Positions 8,895 to 17,398 of a stretch of DNA of 64,000 nt are shown here, in pieces; the stretch's first letter is position 1, and the number at the start of each line of letters is the position of its first letter. The translations under genes and the position numbers were made by a program. The stretch covers positions 144,151 through 208,150 of the forward strand of contig JBGCEH010000001.1 in assembly GCA_045106195.1 (NCBI GenBank). Reading direction: 5' to 3'. The notes below the pieces were generated by a model that saw nothing but the letters and a program-made list of their open reading frames with translations, searched no databases and was not told the origin of the DNA. Source of the DNA: Granulosicoccus sp045106195 (GTDB lineage Bacteria > Pseudomonadota > Gammaproteobacteria > Granulosicoccales > Granulosicoccaceae).

Positions 8895-9380
8895 CTAGTC
8901 GCGGAAATTCTGGAACTGCATGGGAAGGCCAAGCTCGGCTTCCTTGAGTAGTGCCATGACTGCTTGCAAGTCATCACGCTTCTTACCATTTACACGTAGC
9001 TGTTCGCCCTGCACTTGTGCTTGAACCTTGATCTTGGATTCCTTGATTTTGGCCACCGCCTTCTTGGCCGTTTCCTTGTCAATACCTTGCTTGACCGTGA
9101 CGGCCTGCTTGACGCCCTTGCCACTGTTTTCAACCTTTCCCGCGTCCAGACAGGCAATGTCTATCTTGCGCGCGGTCAGTTTCTGGTAGAGGATAGGATG
9201 AATCTGCTGAATCTGAAAGTCGCTGTCGGCATGCAGCATGATGATCTTGCCCTCACTGAGTTCGGCCTTGGCTGATGTACCCTTGAAATCGAACCGGGTG
9301 CCGATCTCGCGTTGGGTATGATCGACAGCATTGGACAGTTCGTGCTGATCTACTTCCGAGACAACGTCGAATGATGGCAT
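8895..9380 (-). CDS. yajQ: YajQ family nucleotide-binding protein
   Basis: A 161-residue protein of the YajQ family, which has two RRM-like domains and has been reported to bind cyclic di-GMP or tRNA in different bacteria. The N-terminus MPSFDVVSEVD, the central TRFDFKGT and the C-terminal LPMQFQNFRD are all family signatures. ATG 9380 has GGAG seven bases upstream and gives the standard length; the ten codons open upstream are not used. It stands alone, convergent with rsmJ. Confidence 0.93.
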   Translation of the reverse strand: MPSFDVVSEVDQHELSNAVDHTQREIGTRFDFKGTSAKAELSEGKIIMLHADSDFQIQQIHPILYQKLTARKIDIACLDAGKVENSGKGVKQAVTVKQGIDKETAKKAVAKIKESKIKVQAQVQGEQLRVNGKKRDDLQAVMALLKEAELGLPMQFQNFRD

Positions 9381-9461
9381 ACGTCTGCTCCGCTTTTGAC
9401 TTAAGATCATTGGTAAATATCAGATAGTGGATTATCCACCAAAAAGGGCCTTGATTGATCA

Positions 9462-9869
9462 ATGACACAATGGATTCTGGTAACGGGCGCCATCTTCGGG
9501 GCACTGGCGGTGGCAACGGGCGCATTTGGCGCGCATGCATTGCAGGGAGTACTGGATGATCGCGCGCGAGGATGGTACGACACCGCAGTTACTTATCACG
9601 CAGGCCACGCACTTGCCATCGTGGCCTGTGGGCTAACGGCACTGTATGCCAGTTCGCATGCCGACTCTGGAAACGCTGCCATCTGGTTGAATACATCTGC
9701 TATCTGTTTTGTGCTTGGCGTAGTCGTTTTCAGCGGTTCCTTATATACGATGGCCTTCACCGGCATTACCCGCCTTGGCATGATTACCCCCATTGGCGGC
9801 CTTTTCATGATTATTGCCTGGCTAAGCCTGGCAGTTGGCGCCAGCAAGCTTGGCAACGGAGTAACGTAG
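9462..9869 (+). CDS. DUF423 family small membrane protein
   Basis: A 135-residue inner-membrane protein with four hydrophobic segments and the DUF423 (YgdD-type) signatures: GAFGAHAL in the first helix, YHAGHALA in the second, and FSGSLYTMAFTG then ITPIGGLFMIIAW in the last two. Function is unknown across the family. It starts 81 bases past the divergent yajQ start and ends two bases before pdxH, so it is probably co-transcribed with pdxH and the DUF1499 gene. Confidence 0.88.
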   Translation: MTQWILVTGAIFGALAVATGAFGAHALQGVLDDRARGWYDTAVTYHAGHALAIVACGLTALYASSHADSGNAAIWLNTSAICFVLGVVVFSGSLYTMAFTGITRLGMITPIGGLFMIIAWLSLAVGASKLGNGVT

Positions 9870-9871
9870 GT

Positions 9872-10534
9872 ATGAGTAACGAATCAAGTACCGCAGATCT
9901 GATTGAGCCACGTCGTGACTACACCGCTGATACCCTTAGGCGACGCGATCTTTCAGACACCCCCATCAAGCAGTTCACGCAGTGGCTACAGGATGCCCGC
10001 GACAGAAAGATACTCGACGCCACGGCAATGACGCTGTGTACAGCTGATGCAACAGGTCAACCTCATTCACGTGTTGTCCTGCTCAAGAAGTTCGATGACA
10101 ACGGCTTTGTCTGGTACACCTATCAGCAGAGTGACAAGGCGCAGCAACTTGCCGAAAACCCCAAGGCATCATTACTGTTCTACTGGTGTGCACTGGAGCG
10201 GCAGGTACGCATCGAGGGCACGGTCACCAAGCTGGATCCTGCAGAGGCAGATGAGTATTTCTACTCACGGCCCGAAGGTAGTCGATTCAGCGCAGCAGCA
10301 TCGGTTCAATCACAGCCGGTTGACAACCGCGATGTTCTGGAGCAGCGCGTTGCCCTGTTGCACGAACAATATCCCGACGGCAACGTTCCACGGCCCAATG
10401 CCTGGGGCGGCTATCGTATTGTTCCTCACCGTCTGGAATTCTGGCAAGGTCGCGCCGATCGTTTACATGACCGCTTTGTTTTCGAACGCGAGAGTGTCGA
10501 TGACACCTGGTCTGTTGGCAGAATTCAACCGTGA
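9872..10534 (+). CDS. pdxH: Pyridoxine/pyridoxamine 5'-phosphate oxidase
   Basis: A 220-residue FMN enzyme that oxidises PNP or PMP to pyridoxal 5'-phosphate, the last step of B6 synthesis and salvage. Family motifs: PHSRVVLLKKFDDNGFVWYT, SLLFYWCALERQVRIEG, the SRPEGSR segment, and the C-terminal EFWQGRADRLHDR phosphate-binding motif. ATG 9872 follows the DUF423 stop by two bases with GGAG ten bases upstream; the frame is open far upstream in a shadow of the preceding gene. A second B6 gene, pdxA, lies at 37.6 kb. Confidence 0.96.
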   Translation: MSNESSTADLIEPRRDYTADTLRRRDLSDTPIKQFTQWLQDARDRKILDATAMTLCTADATGQPHSRVVLLKKFDDNGFVWYTYQQSDKAQQLAENPKASLLFYWCALERQVRIEGTVTKLDPAEADEYFYSRPEGSRFSAAASVQSQPVDNRDVLEQRVALLHEQYPDGNVPRPNAWGGYRIVPHRLEFWQGRADRLHDRFVFERESVDDTWSVGRIQP

Positions 10535-10547
10535 TTATTCAGATAAC

Positions 10548-11033
10548 ATGAAGAAGCTCAAAATGACGCTCGCTATATTGCTCGCCGTAGTTGTCGTTGC
10601 CACAGTGGCGCTGCGACTTGCCGTACCCAAGCTATCCGGCGCCAGTGCTGCGTCAGGCATTTTAGAGAACAACGGGCAATCCACGTTGGGAGACTGTCCC
10701 GATATACCCAACTGTCAAGGCTCGGAATCCAGCAGAAACTCTCAGAAAGTCGATAGATTGGCACTAAGCAAATCTGCCACGGACGCAATCGACATCCTGA
10801 GCACCATAATCTCGTCACAAGCTGGAGCGCAAATCGTTACGCGAGACGAACGTTATCTGCACGCTACCTTCGTTACCAGAATCATGGGCTACATCGACGA
10901 TGTCGAGTTTCTAGTAAGCGATGACGGGCAGAGTCTGCAGGTGCGAAGCGCCTCCAGGCTGGGTAAAAGTGACCTTGGGGCTAACGCTAAACGAATTGCC
11001 TTGTTGCGTTCGCTGACAGAGGGGAAAATCTGA
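10548..11033 (+). CDS. DUF1499 domain protein, membrane-anchored
   Basis: A 161-residue protein with an N-terminal signal or anchor (MKKLKMTLAILLAVVVVATVALRL) followed by a DUF1499 domain. The domain opens with the diagnostic CPDIPNCQGSES and ends with strands around MGYIDDVEFLVSDDG and RSASRLGKSDLG. The function of the family is not established; the anchor places it in the periplasm. The ATG at 10548 lies 13 bases after pdxH; the frame's upstream extension runs inside pdxH and is not used. Confidence 0.82.
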   Translation: MKKLKMTLAILLAVVVVATVALRLAVPKLSGASAASGILENNGQSTLGDCPDIPNCQGSESSRNSQKVDRLALSKSATDAIDILSTIISSQAGAQIVTRDERYLHATFVTRIMGYIDDVEFLVSDDGQSLQVRSASRLGKSDLGANAKRIALLRSLTEGKI

Positions 11034-11092
11034 GCGAAAAATTTACAATTGACTAACCCATATTCTCCTCCCCATATTGCGTTTCTGGCATT

Positions 11093-11137
11093 GATTTGGC
11101 TATCTACATCTCGTGTCGAAACCGAGATAGCCAAATC
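11093..11137. repeat. 13-bp perfect inverted repeat (hairpin)
   Basis: Arms at 11093-11105 (gatttggctatct) and 11125-11137 are exact reverse complements around a 19-base loop. There is no T-run after either arm, so it is not a classical intrinsic terminator. It lies 60 bases past the DUF1499 stop and 50 bases before the coiled-coil gene, where it could end the upstream transcript or act as a leader structure or operator. Confidence 0.6.
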
Positions 11138-11187
11138 CTCAGGTACCGACAGTTCGATGGTAGAAACGTTAGAGGAAATTTAAGATT

Positions 11188-11730
11188 TTGTTAAACGAAA
11201 AAAGTAGTCTTTACAATAAATTTCAGCATGATCAGGCTGCTCCATTGGAGTCGGAATCACAAAACCACAGCAGCAATTTTCATTCGCTCCAGGCTCGGAA
11301 CAAAGCACTACTGACAAGTTGCACGAATATTCAGGCGCAGATGAGTGAAAACGTAGAAAACCGCGCAAAAGCCAAAGGGCGGCTTAGTAAAATCTATCGC
11401 TTACTGGCGCAGCGCACTTTTGCTGAAGAGAGAGCGGCCCCCTATCAGGCACAGTTGCAATCTATCCGGGACGACATTCTGGATCTGGAAAAGGAACACA
11501 TCGTTCTCCACCAGCAATTCATTAATATCCAGTCTCAATTCCGGGAGACCGTTAAAAACCAACGACGCGATCTGATGGAGACGATCAACAGAACGCGAGC
11601 GAAGGCATCGATGGTTCGAAGTGGAAATATGCTTGTCTCCAACATGACGGTCGGACAACCGGCAAATAGCGACAGTTCATCCGATGACAGTTCTACGCAG
11701 ACAGATTACAAGCTCTGCCTAAGGGCATAG
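11188..11730 (+). CDS. Coiled-coil hypothetical protein
   Basis: A 180-residue soluble protein of unknown function. Residues 30-145 are rich in Gln, Glu, Lys, Arg and regularly spaced Leu/Ile, as in a long helical coiled coil; residues 155-175 are a Ser/Asp-rich flexible tail (SDSSSDDSSTQTD). No signal peptide or domain is recognised. The start appears to be a TTG at 11188, with AGGA eleven bases upstream; an ATG at 11341 is the next alternative. It sits 70 bases upstream of a histidine kinase gene on the same strand, so it may be its partner. Confidence 0.55.
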   Translation: MLNEKSSLYNKFQHDQAAPLESESQNHSSNFHSLQARNKALLTSCTNIQAQMSENVENRAKAKGRLSKIYRLLAQRTFAEERAAPYQAQLQSIRDDILDLEKEHIVLHQQFINIQSQFRETVKNQRRDLMETINRTRAKASMVRSGNMLVSNMTVGQPANSDSSSDDSSTQTDYKLCLRA

Positions 11731-11800
11731 GCTCTGCCGAGTTACCATTCTGCGGCAAGCACCACTACTTCGAGCCTCCTTCAAACAACGACACGGCAAC

Positions 11801-13006
11801 TTGGACAATCGCTTGCGATACTCACTGAGTGAATTAGAGTTAGTCGATACGTCCGGGAGTTCGGCGTACGACAATGTTACCCAATTGGCGGCCATGGTTT
11901 TTGGAACGCCAGTGTCACTTATGTCGATCATCGATCACGAAAACAACCGCCGGTTTTTCACAAGCCAGGTAGGACTACCCTCCCCGTGGCGAGAAAAACG
12001 ACAGACACCTCTGAAACACTCGTTTTGTCGGCATGTCGTAGCAGACAATGCAGTGCTGGTGATAGAAGATGCAACACAAGATGCACGGGACCAGGACAGT
12101 CTTGTGATTCCTGATCTAGGTGTAGTCGCTTATCTTGGTGCGCCTATCCATGACGCCTACGGCAGGCCAGTGGGGGCATTGTGCGTTATCGACAACAAAC
12201 CGCTTTCTTGGACGGCTCGTGATATCAGTACGTTGAAGAGTCTGGCTGCCTGTGTGACGGAGGCGATCAAACTCAAGGTTGCCTACCTGGACAAGGAAGC
12301 TCTGCTATCTGATCAGACAGAGTTCAACTATTCTATCTCTCATGACCTTAAATCGCCTGTTAGTACCGTTCAGCGGTTGCTTGATGAAATGGCCAAAAAG
12401 TGGAAATCCGGTGAGATTCAGGGGCCTGACGACCTACTGAAAAAAACCTTGCAGACCACCCAGGCAATGCAGGTCATGATTGACGATACTCTGGACTACA
12501 TACAAGTGAGCATGAGTGAAGATACGGCCAGTACCACCGTGCCTTTGGAAACAACACTTGCGACTGTCCAAGAGCAACTATCGGACAAAATCAGTGCGAG
12601 TAAAGCGATCATATCTATCAGTAGTCTGCCGGCACTGGTTGCGGATCCCAACCTTTTAAACACCTTGTTCCGACAACTGATTTCCAATGCGATTAAATTT
12701 CGGAACCCGGAGGTGCCACCCGCTATTTCTGTCAGCTATGAAAGTCATCATACCGATTCATTTCACAAGATAGTGGTTTCTGACAATGGCATTGGCATTG
12801 ATGCCGAGTATCACGATTTTATTTTTACCTTGTTTGCGCGGCTGCATACAGGTGATCAGTATTCGGGAACCGGCCTAGGGCTATCTATCTGCCGACGAAT
12901 CGTCAGTTTCTACGGCGGGCGATTGGAAATTGAATCCACACCTGGCCATGGAACCCGGATGATCATTCTTCTCCCAACAGAGTGCAGCATTCGTCAGGCG
13001 GCCTAG
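11801..13006 (+). CDS. GAF-domain sensor histidine kinase
   Basis: A 401-residue cytosolic kinase. Residues 5-160 form a GAF domain of the stand-alone type (LELVDTSGSSAYDNVTQLAA...VGLPSPWRE). The HisKA H-box is FNYSISHDLKSPVS with His181, followed by an ATPase domain with N-box ISNAIKFR, SDNGIGID and GTGLGLSICRRI. No membrane segment or receiver domain is present, and no response regulator gene is adjacent. The start codon is TTG (11801) with no strong ribosome site. The stop abuts the convergent ABC ATPase gene with no intervening base. The ligand is unknown. Confidence 0.85.
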   Translation: MDNRLRYSLSELELVDTSGSSAYDNVTQLAAMVFGTPVSLMSIIDHENNRRFFTSQVGLPSPWREKRQTPLKHSFCRHVVADNAVLVIEDATQDARDQDSLVIPDLGVVAYLGAPIHDAYGRPVGALCVIDNKPLSWTARDISTLKSLAACVTEAIKLKVAYLDKEALLSDQTEFNYSISHDLKSPVSTVQRLLDEMAKKWKSGEIQGPDDLLKKTLQTTQAMQVMIDDTLDYIQVSMSEDTASTTVPLETTLATVQEQLSDKISASKAIISISSLPALVADPNLLNTLFRQLISNAIKFRNPEVPPAISVSYESHHTDSFHKIVVSDNGIGIDAEYHDFIFTLFARLHTGDQYSGTGLGLSICRRIVSFYGGRLEIESTPGHGTRMIILLPTECSIRQAA

Positions 13007-14068
13007 CTACCGCACCGATTGACCGCTTGCCTTGTCGAACAGATGCAGTGTTTCCGGATTAGCTCCAAGGTGAATATGCATACCGGGTTGCGGGGCATCG
13101 CGGCCCGGACCAGAGGCGATGACTTCATGACCGCCGACATCCACATAGAGCAGAGTTTCTGAACCCAGGGGTTCGACCACAGTTACAGGGCCTTGCAATA
13201 TGGCTTGTGATGCGTCCACCGGGAGCAAGTCGCCAGGACGGATACCGATTATCAACTCATGCGGTGCGCCACTGGAGGCAAGCTGTGTGGAGATTCTGTC
13301 TCCATTCCATAACGCGAGACCGTCGCTATCAAGCAGGCCGGGAAGCATGTTCATACTGGGCGCACCGATAAACTGCGCAACAAATGTATTGACAGGGCTG
13401 TGATACACCTCGGCTGGTGTGCCTACCTGTTGAATGTGCCCTTCTTTCATGATCACAATTCGATCAGCCATCGTCATGGCCTCAACCTGATCGTGAGTAA
13501 CAAAGATGATGGTAGTGCCTACACGCTGGTGCAGCTTCTTGATCTCCAATCGCATCTGGGTACGTAGCTGAGCATCCAGATTCGACAGCGGCTCATCAAA
13601 CAGGAAAACGGCAGGATCCCGGACCAATGCTCGGCCAATGGCCACACGCTGACGCTGCCCCCCGGATAGCTCATTCGGTTTTCTGTCAAGATAATCGGAC
13701 ATGCCTAGCAGCGTGGCTACCTCTTTCAGCTTTGCGTCTTTTTCTGCCTTGGACAGTTTTGACGTGCGCAAGCCAAAGCCGATATTTTTTTTCACACTCA
13801 TGTGAGGATAGATCGCATAGTTCTGGAATACCATGGCAATATTGCGTTGCTTGGGTTCCAGGTTATTCACTACCCGATCATTGATTTCGATGGTACCGCC
13901 AGTCACATCTTCAAGCCCGGCAATCATGCGTAGCGTAGTGGACTTGCCACAACCAGATGGACCCACAAACACAACGAATTCACCGTCATTCACTTCCAGG
14001 TTGATACCGTGAAGTACGTCGGTCTTTCCGTAGCGTTTCACAAGATCACGTATGGCCAGATTTGCCAT
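13007..14068 (-). CDS. Sugar-type ABC transporter ATP-binding protein (UgpC/MalK family)
   Basis: A 353-residue ATPase of the CUT1 carbohydrate importer family. Walker A GPSGCGKST, Q-loop QNYAIYPHM, signature LSGGQRQRVAIGRAL, Walker B VFLFDEPLSNLD and switch HD are all present, followed by a C-terminal TOBE/OB region that contacts the permeases. It is the last gene of the minus-strand operon, four bases after the lyase-like gene. It should power the two permeases and binding protein encoded upstream. Confidence 0.9.
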   Translation of the reverse strand: MANLAIRDLVKRYGKTDVLHGINLEVNDGEFVVFVGPSGCGKSTTLRMIAGLEDVTGGTIEINDRVVNNLEPKQRNIAMVFQNYAIYPHMSVKKNIGFGLRTSKLSKAEKDAKLKEVATLLGMSDYLDRKPNELSGGQRQRVAIGRALVRDPAVFLFDEPLSNLDAQLRTQMRLEIKKLHQRVGTTIIFVTHDQVEAMTMADRIVIMKEGHIQQVGTPAEVYHSPVNTFVAQFIGAPSMNMLPGLLDSDGLALWNGDRISTQLASSGAPHELIIGIRPGDLLPVDASQAILQGPVTVVEPLGSETLLYVDVGGHEVIASGPGRDAPQPGMHIHLGANPETLHLFDKASGQSVR

Positions 14069-14071
14069 CGT

Positions 14072-15562
14072 CTATTGCTCCAGTAGTTCTTTGAACGCGC
14101 TGTGCCGTGTTGTCTCAGCTAACGCTATTCTTTCATGTCCTGTTGTGATGCTGTTGTCCAGTTGATTAATGCATTTTTCATAGTGCCCGATGGCCTCTTT
14201 CATTGCCGTAACTCCGGGGCCACCGAAACGGTCTCGTACCTCTACAAAATGCTGTAGGGATACGGCTGTCATAAACTCGTGTTCATCAAGTGATGTGCGG
14301 TGTCCAATGGCTGCGTCATAGGCGCGTGAAAACGCTTTATAGCCTGCCTGCAAGGTGATGCCTTGCCGGATAATCTCGTTGGCTGTGGCGGCTGCGATTT
14401 CATGTGCCTGTCGGAAGGACAAGTTTTCACGGCGTACCAGAGTGTCTGCAAGCTCGGTGATAGTGATACAGGCGCGGTCTGCGTTCAGGCTGACCTGTTC
14501 GTTGTTGATGGTGACGGCCCGGAGGAACGAGGTGAATAACTTCAACACACGTGCGCCACTGTCGAAAGCGGCATAGCCTGCTGCCTGCACTTCGCCTTCG
14601 CTATCGTTCATATCAGTAAATGGCGTGTTATGCATGGTATTGACTATCATGTCGCAGCGACCGGCGGTGACACTTGCCAGGTGACGCAGATGTTCAATAG
14701 GAACCGGATTGCGCTTCTGGGGCATGATCGACGAGATTTGCACTAATGAATCGGGTACCTGTAACTGCCCTACTTCGAACGAAGACCAAAACGCCATATC
14801 CTGAATCACACGTCCAAGATGTATGAATAACAGTTTTATAGCGGAGTACAAACCGGTGATGTAATCAACCGAGGCTATGCAACCGTAACTGTTGCGTTTT
14901 GGTTCACTGAATCCCAGTAAATTGGCGATTAATTCTCGGTCAATGGGAAAACCAGACGTTGTGATCGCCGCAGCTCCCATGGGGCATAGATCGAGTAGTT
15001 CTCTTGCCGTGCAGAGTCTCTGCATATCCGATATAAGGACCTCCAGCACGGCTGCAAGGTAGTGCCCAAAAGTATCGGGCTGAGCGGGTTGTCCATGCGT
15101 GTAGGCAACGATAAGTGTTTGTCTGTCTGAATGTATTCTCTGTTGTAGCACCCGAGCCAATGATAGGGCCAGGTCCAGCAAACTGTCACAACGCACTCGC
15201 AAGGCCATCTTGAACACCGTGTGGTCCATGTCATTGCGCGAGCGTGCGGTATGCAGCATGCCGCTCAGATCAGCCCCCAGTCTATCTTTGAGTTCTGACT
15301 CGACAAGGAAAAAATAGTCTTCATATTCTCCGGTGTACTGCAACGCATTAACGTCCAGCTCTTCATCGATGGCCTGCAATGCTTTCGCGATTGAAACCGC
15401 TTGTGTTGTCTTCAGGATTTCACAATTGTGCAACATCATCAGATGAGCCTTGTTAATAGCTGCCATTGATATTGCGTAGTGGGTTTTTACACCGTCAAAC
15501 AAAGGCGCGAGGACAGTGTCGCGATATACCTGATCAGGAAATTTTGATGTGTCTGAACTCAT
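14072..15562 (-). CDS. Argininosuccinate lyase-like enzyme in ABC transporter operon
   Basis: A 496-residue member of the argininosuccinate lyase/fumarase superfamily, homotetrameric enzymes that break a C-N bond and release fumarate. Seen: HTARSRNDMD, FPIDRE, and the catalytic loop QISSIMPQKRNPVPIEH with its Ser. The second conserved region reads YTHGQPAQPDTFGHY, where true ArgH has YTHLQ(R/K)AQP: Thr and His are kept but the neighbouring Leu and basic residue become Gly and Pro. This, and its place between permease and ATPase genes, argues for a different substrate than argininosuccinate. The start ATG overlaps the permease stop (ATGA, 15559-15562), so translation is coupled. It probably processes the imported compound. 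Confidence 0.8.
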   Translation of the reverse strand: MSSDTSKFPDQVYRDTVLAPLFDGVKTHYAISMAAINKAHLMMLHNCEILKTTQAVSIAKALQAIDEELDVNALQYTGEYEDYFFLVESELKDRLGADLSGMLHTARSRNDMDHTVFKMALRVRCDSLLDLALSLARVLQQRIHSDRQTLIVAYTHGQPAQPDTFGHYLAAVLEVLISDMQRLCTARELLDLCPMGAAAITTSGFPIDRELIANLLGFSEPKRNSYGCIASVDYITGLYSAIKLLFIHLGRVIQDMAFWSSFEVGQLQVPDSLVQISSIMPQKRNPVPIEHLRHLASVTAGRCDMIVNTMHNTPFTDMNDSEGEVQAAGYAAFDSGARVLKLFTSFLRAVTINNEQVSLNADRACITITELADTLVRRENLSFRQAHEIAAATANEIIRQGITLQAGYKAFSRAYDAAIGHRTSLDEHEFMTAVSLQHFVEVRDRFGGPGVTAMKEAIGHYEKCINQLDNSITTGHERIALAETTRHSAFKELLEQ

Positions 15563-16473
15563 CCTTTCAAGCCCGCCATCACAACTCCACGAATAATGAA
15601 ACGTTGAAACACCAGAAACACCACCAGGGTTGGTAATACCGAAATGGCAGCACCTGTCATGATCAGTTCCCATTCAACGGATTGTTCTACGCTGAAGGTA
15701 GTCAAGCCAACAGGCAAGGTGTACATATCCTGACTATTGGTGACGATGAGCGGCCAGATAAAAGCCGTCCAGTTGCCGAGGAAAACAAAGATAGCCAAAG
15801 CGGCAAGCGCAGGCTTCACCAGTGGCATCGCGACGCTCCACCAGATTTGCAATTCGTTTAGCCCATCGATGCGCGCAGCCTCAATAAAATCGTCAGGTAC
15901 CGTTTCAAAGAACTGCTTCATCAGGAAAACGCCGAACGCTGTCATCAGACCCGGAAACATAATGCCCCAGGTAGTATCCAGCCAACCAAACTGTTGCGAC
16001 ATCAGATACCAGGGAATCACCAGCATCTCAGTAGGAATCATGAGCGTGGACAGTATGGCGATAAACACGAGGTAGCGCCCACGAAAGCGGAACTTACACA
16101 AGGTATATCCCACCAGTGAATCGAACAACACGTTGGAGATGGTGGTCAGCGTCGCGATCGTTAACGAATTCCAGAACCAGCGCATGAAGCGCCCGTCACT
16201 CATGACATAGGTATAGTTCTCGAACGTTGGCTCTTCGGGTATGAGGTTGAGGTTGTAGACTTCGAATGGAAACTTAAAGGATGTTGATAGCATATAGGCT
16301 AGCGGCATGACCATCAGAACACCACCGGAAAACAACAGTATCCAGCGAATAAACTGTGCCCATTGGCGCTTCGGTTTGCCAACGACAACCACCGTGCTCG
16401 TGGTTAGCAAGGCTTCTGAACTTGCCTTGATGGCCAGATTATCCGACTCGTTGGCTGCTTGAGATACCGCCAC
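15559..16473 (-). CDS. Sugar ABC transporter permease (MalG-type)
   Basis: A 304-residue inner-membrane permease with six main hydrophobic segments and the ATPase-coupling EAA loop EAARIDGLNELQIWWSVAMPLVKPA near residue 195. The extended N-terminus and LSTLMIPTEMLVIPWY helix are typical of the MalG-like partner in CUT1 importers. It starts at a GTG (16473) immediately after the stop of the other permease gene and overlaps the lyase start. It would work with that permease, the binding protein and the ATPase of this operon. Confidence 0.9.
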   Translation of the reverse strand: MAVSQAANESDNLAIKASSEALLTTSTVVVVGKPKRQWAQFIRWILLFSGGVLMVMPLAYMLSTSFKFPFEVYNLNLIPEEPTFENYTYVMSDGRFMRWFWNSLTIATLTTISNVLFDSLVGYTLCKFRFRGRYLVFIAILSTLMIPTEMLVIPWYLMSQQFGWLDTTWGIMFPGLMTAFGVFLMKQFFETVPDDFIEAARIDGLNELQIWWSVAMPLVKPALAALAIFVFLGNWTAFIWPLIVTNSQDMYTLPVGLTTFSVEQSVEWELIMTGAAISVLPTLVVFLVFQRFIIRGVVMAGLKG

Positions 16474-17367
16474 CTACGTATCCTTCAGCAATCTGAGCTG
16501 GAGCAGGCTTACGATAAGTAGGACAACAAAAAGTACTACCGTTTGAGCCGCGGCATAGCCCATATCGAACGAGTTGAACGCCGTATCGTAAATCATCAAC
16601 ACCAATGGCTTGGTGGAATTCAACGGACCACCCGGGTTATTGGTGGTCATGTTGAACACATGATCAAATATGCGAAGAAAGCCGATTGAAGAGAACACCA
16701 CAAGAAACACGATAGTGGGTTTTAACAGGGGCAAGGTAATCTCTCTCAGGATAGTCCAGCTCGATACGCCGTCAATGTAGGCCGCCTCATAGTAGGTCTT
16801 GGGTATGGCTCGCAGACCAGCCATGAAAATGATGACCTGAAACCCCAGGCCTGCCCAGATGGCAGGTGCAAGGACACTCGGCAAGGCGTTCGTTGTCGAG
16901 TTGAGAAAGGCTACTTGCGAGACGCCAAACTGCGCCAGAAAATTGTTGAACAAACCAATCGGTACCGGTTGGTAGAACCATCGCCAAACCCAGGCCATAG
17001 CAACCGCGCTGGTCATGAAGGGCAGGAAATACAAGGCGCGCAAGGTACCATGCAAAAAACGCACTTTATCCAGGTGAAAGGCAATGAAGAAGGCGAGCAC
17101 CAGAGAAACAGGCGTGCCAATCAGCAAATAGATAAAGGTGTTGGAAAATACCTTCCAGAAGACCGGATCCTGAAACAACGTGGTGTAGTTGCTCAGGCCC
17201 GACCATGTGCGGGCACCCAGAAGGTTCCATTCCTGAAAGGACAGGATGATGGCATTGGCGGTTGGATAGAAACGAACCACCACATAGAACACGATGGGCA
17301 CCGCCAGAAAACCCCACGCCCATAGCGTGTGTTTCTGACGGATAGACAGATCCGAATAGAAACTCAT
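16474..17367 (-). CDS. Sugar ABC transporter permease (MalF-type)
   Basis: A 297-residue inner-membrane permease with six hydrophobic segments and the EAA loop EAAYIDGVSSWTILREITLPLLKPT near residue 195, which docks the ATPase. The opening LWAWGFLAVPIVFYVVVRFYP is typical of the MalF/UgpA partner. It lies 31 bases after the binding-protein gene and abuts the second permease gene. The pair forms the transmembrane channel of the importer. Confidence 0.9.
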   Translation of the reverse strand: MSFYSDLSIRQKHTLWAWGFLAVPIVFYVVVRFYPTANAIILSFQEWNLLGARTWSGLSNYTTLFQDPVFWKVFSNTFIYLLIGTPVSLVLAFFIAFHLDKVRFLHGTLRALYFLPFMTSAVAMAWVWRWFYQPVPIGLFNNFLAQFGVSQVAFLNSTTNALPSVLAPAIWAGLGFQVIIFMAGLRAIPKTYYEAAYIDGVSSWTILREITLPLLKPTIVFLVVFSSIGFLRIFDHVFNMTTNNPGGPLNSTKPLVLMIYDTAFNSFDMGYAAAQTVVLFVVLLIVSLLQLRLLKDT

Positions 17368-17398
17368 ACCATTCTTGTCGAGTTACCCAAACAACTCA

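Noticed and set aside
9572..9871. Upstream extension of the pdxH frame
   Set aside because: It lies entirely inside the DUF423 gene in another frame; the family start is at 9872.
10047..10547. Upstream extension of the DUF1499 frame
   Set aside because: It overlaps pdxH; the signal-anchor start at 10548 fits the domain.
14072..15562. Calling the lyase-like gene argH
   Set aside because: The altered YTHGQPAQP motif and the location inside an importer operon argue against an arginine-biosynthesis role.
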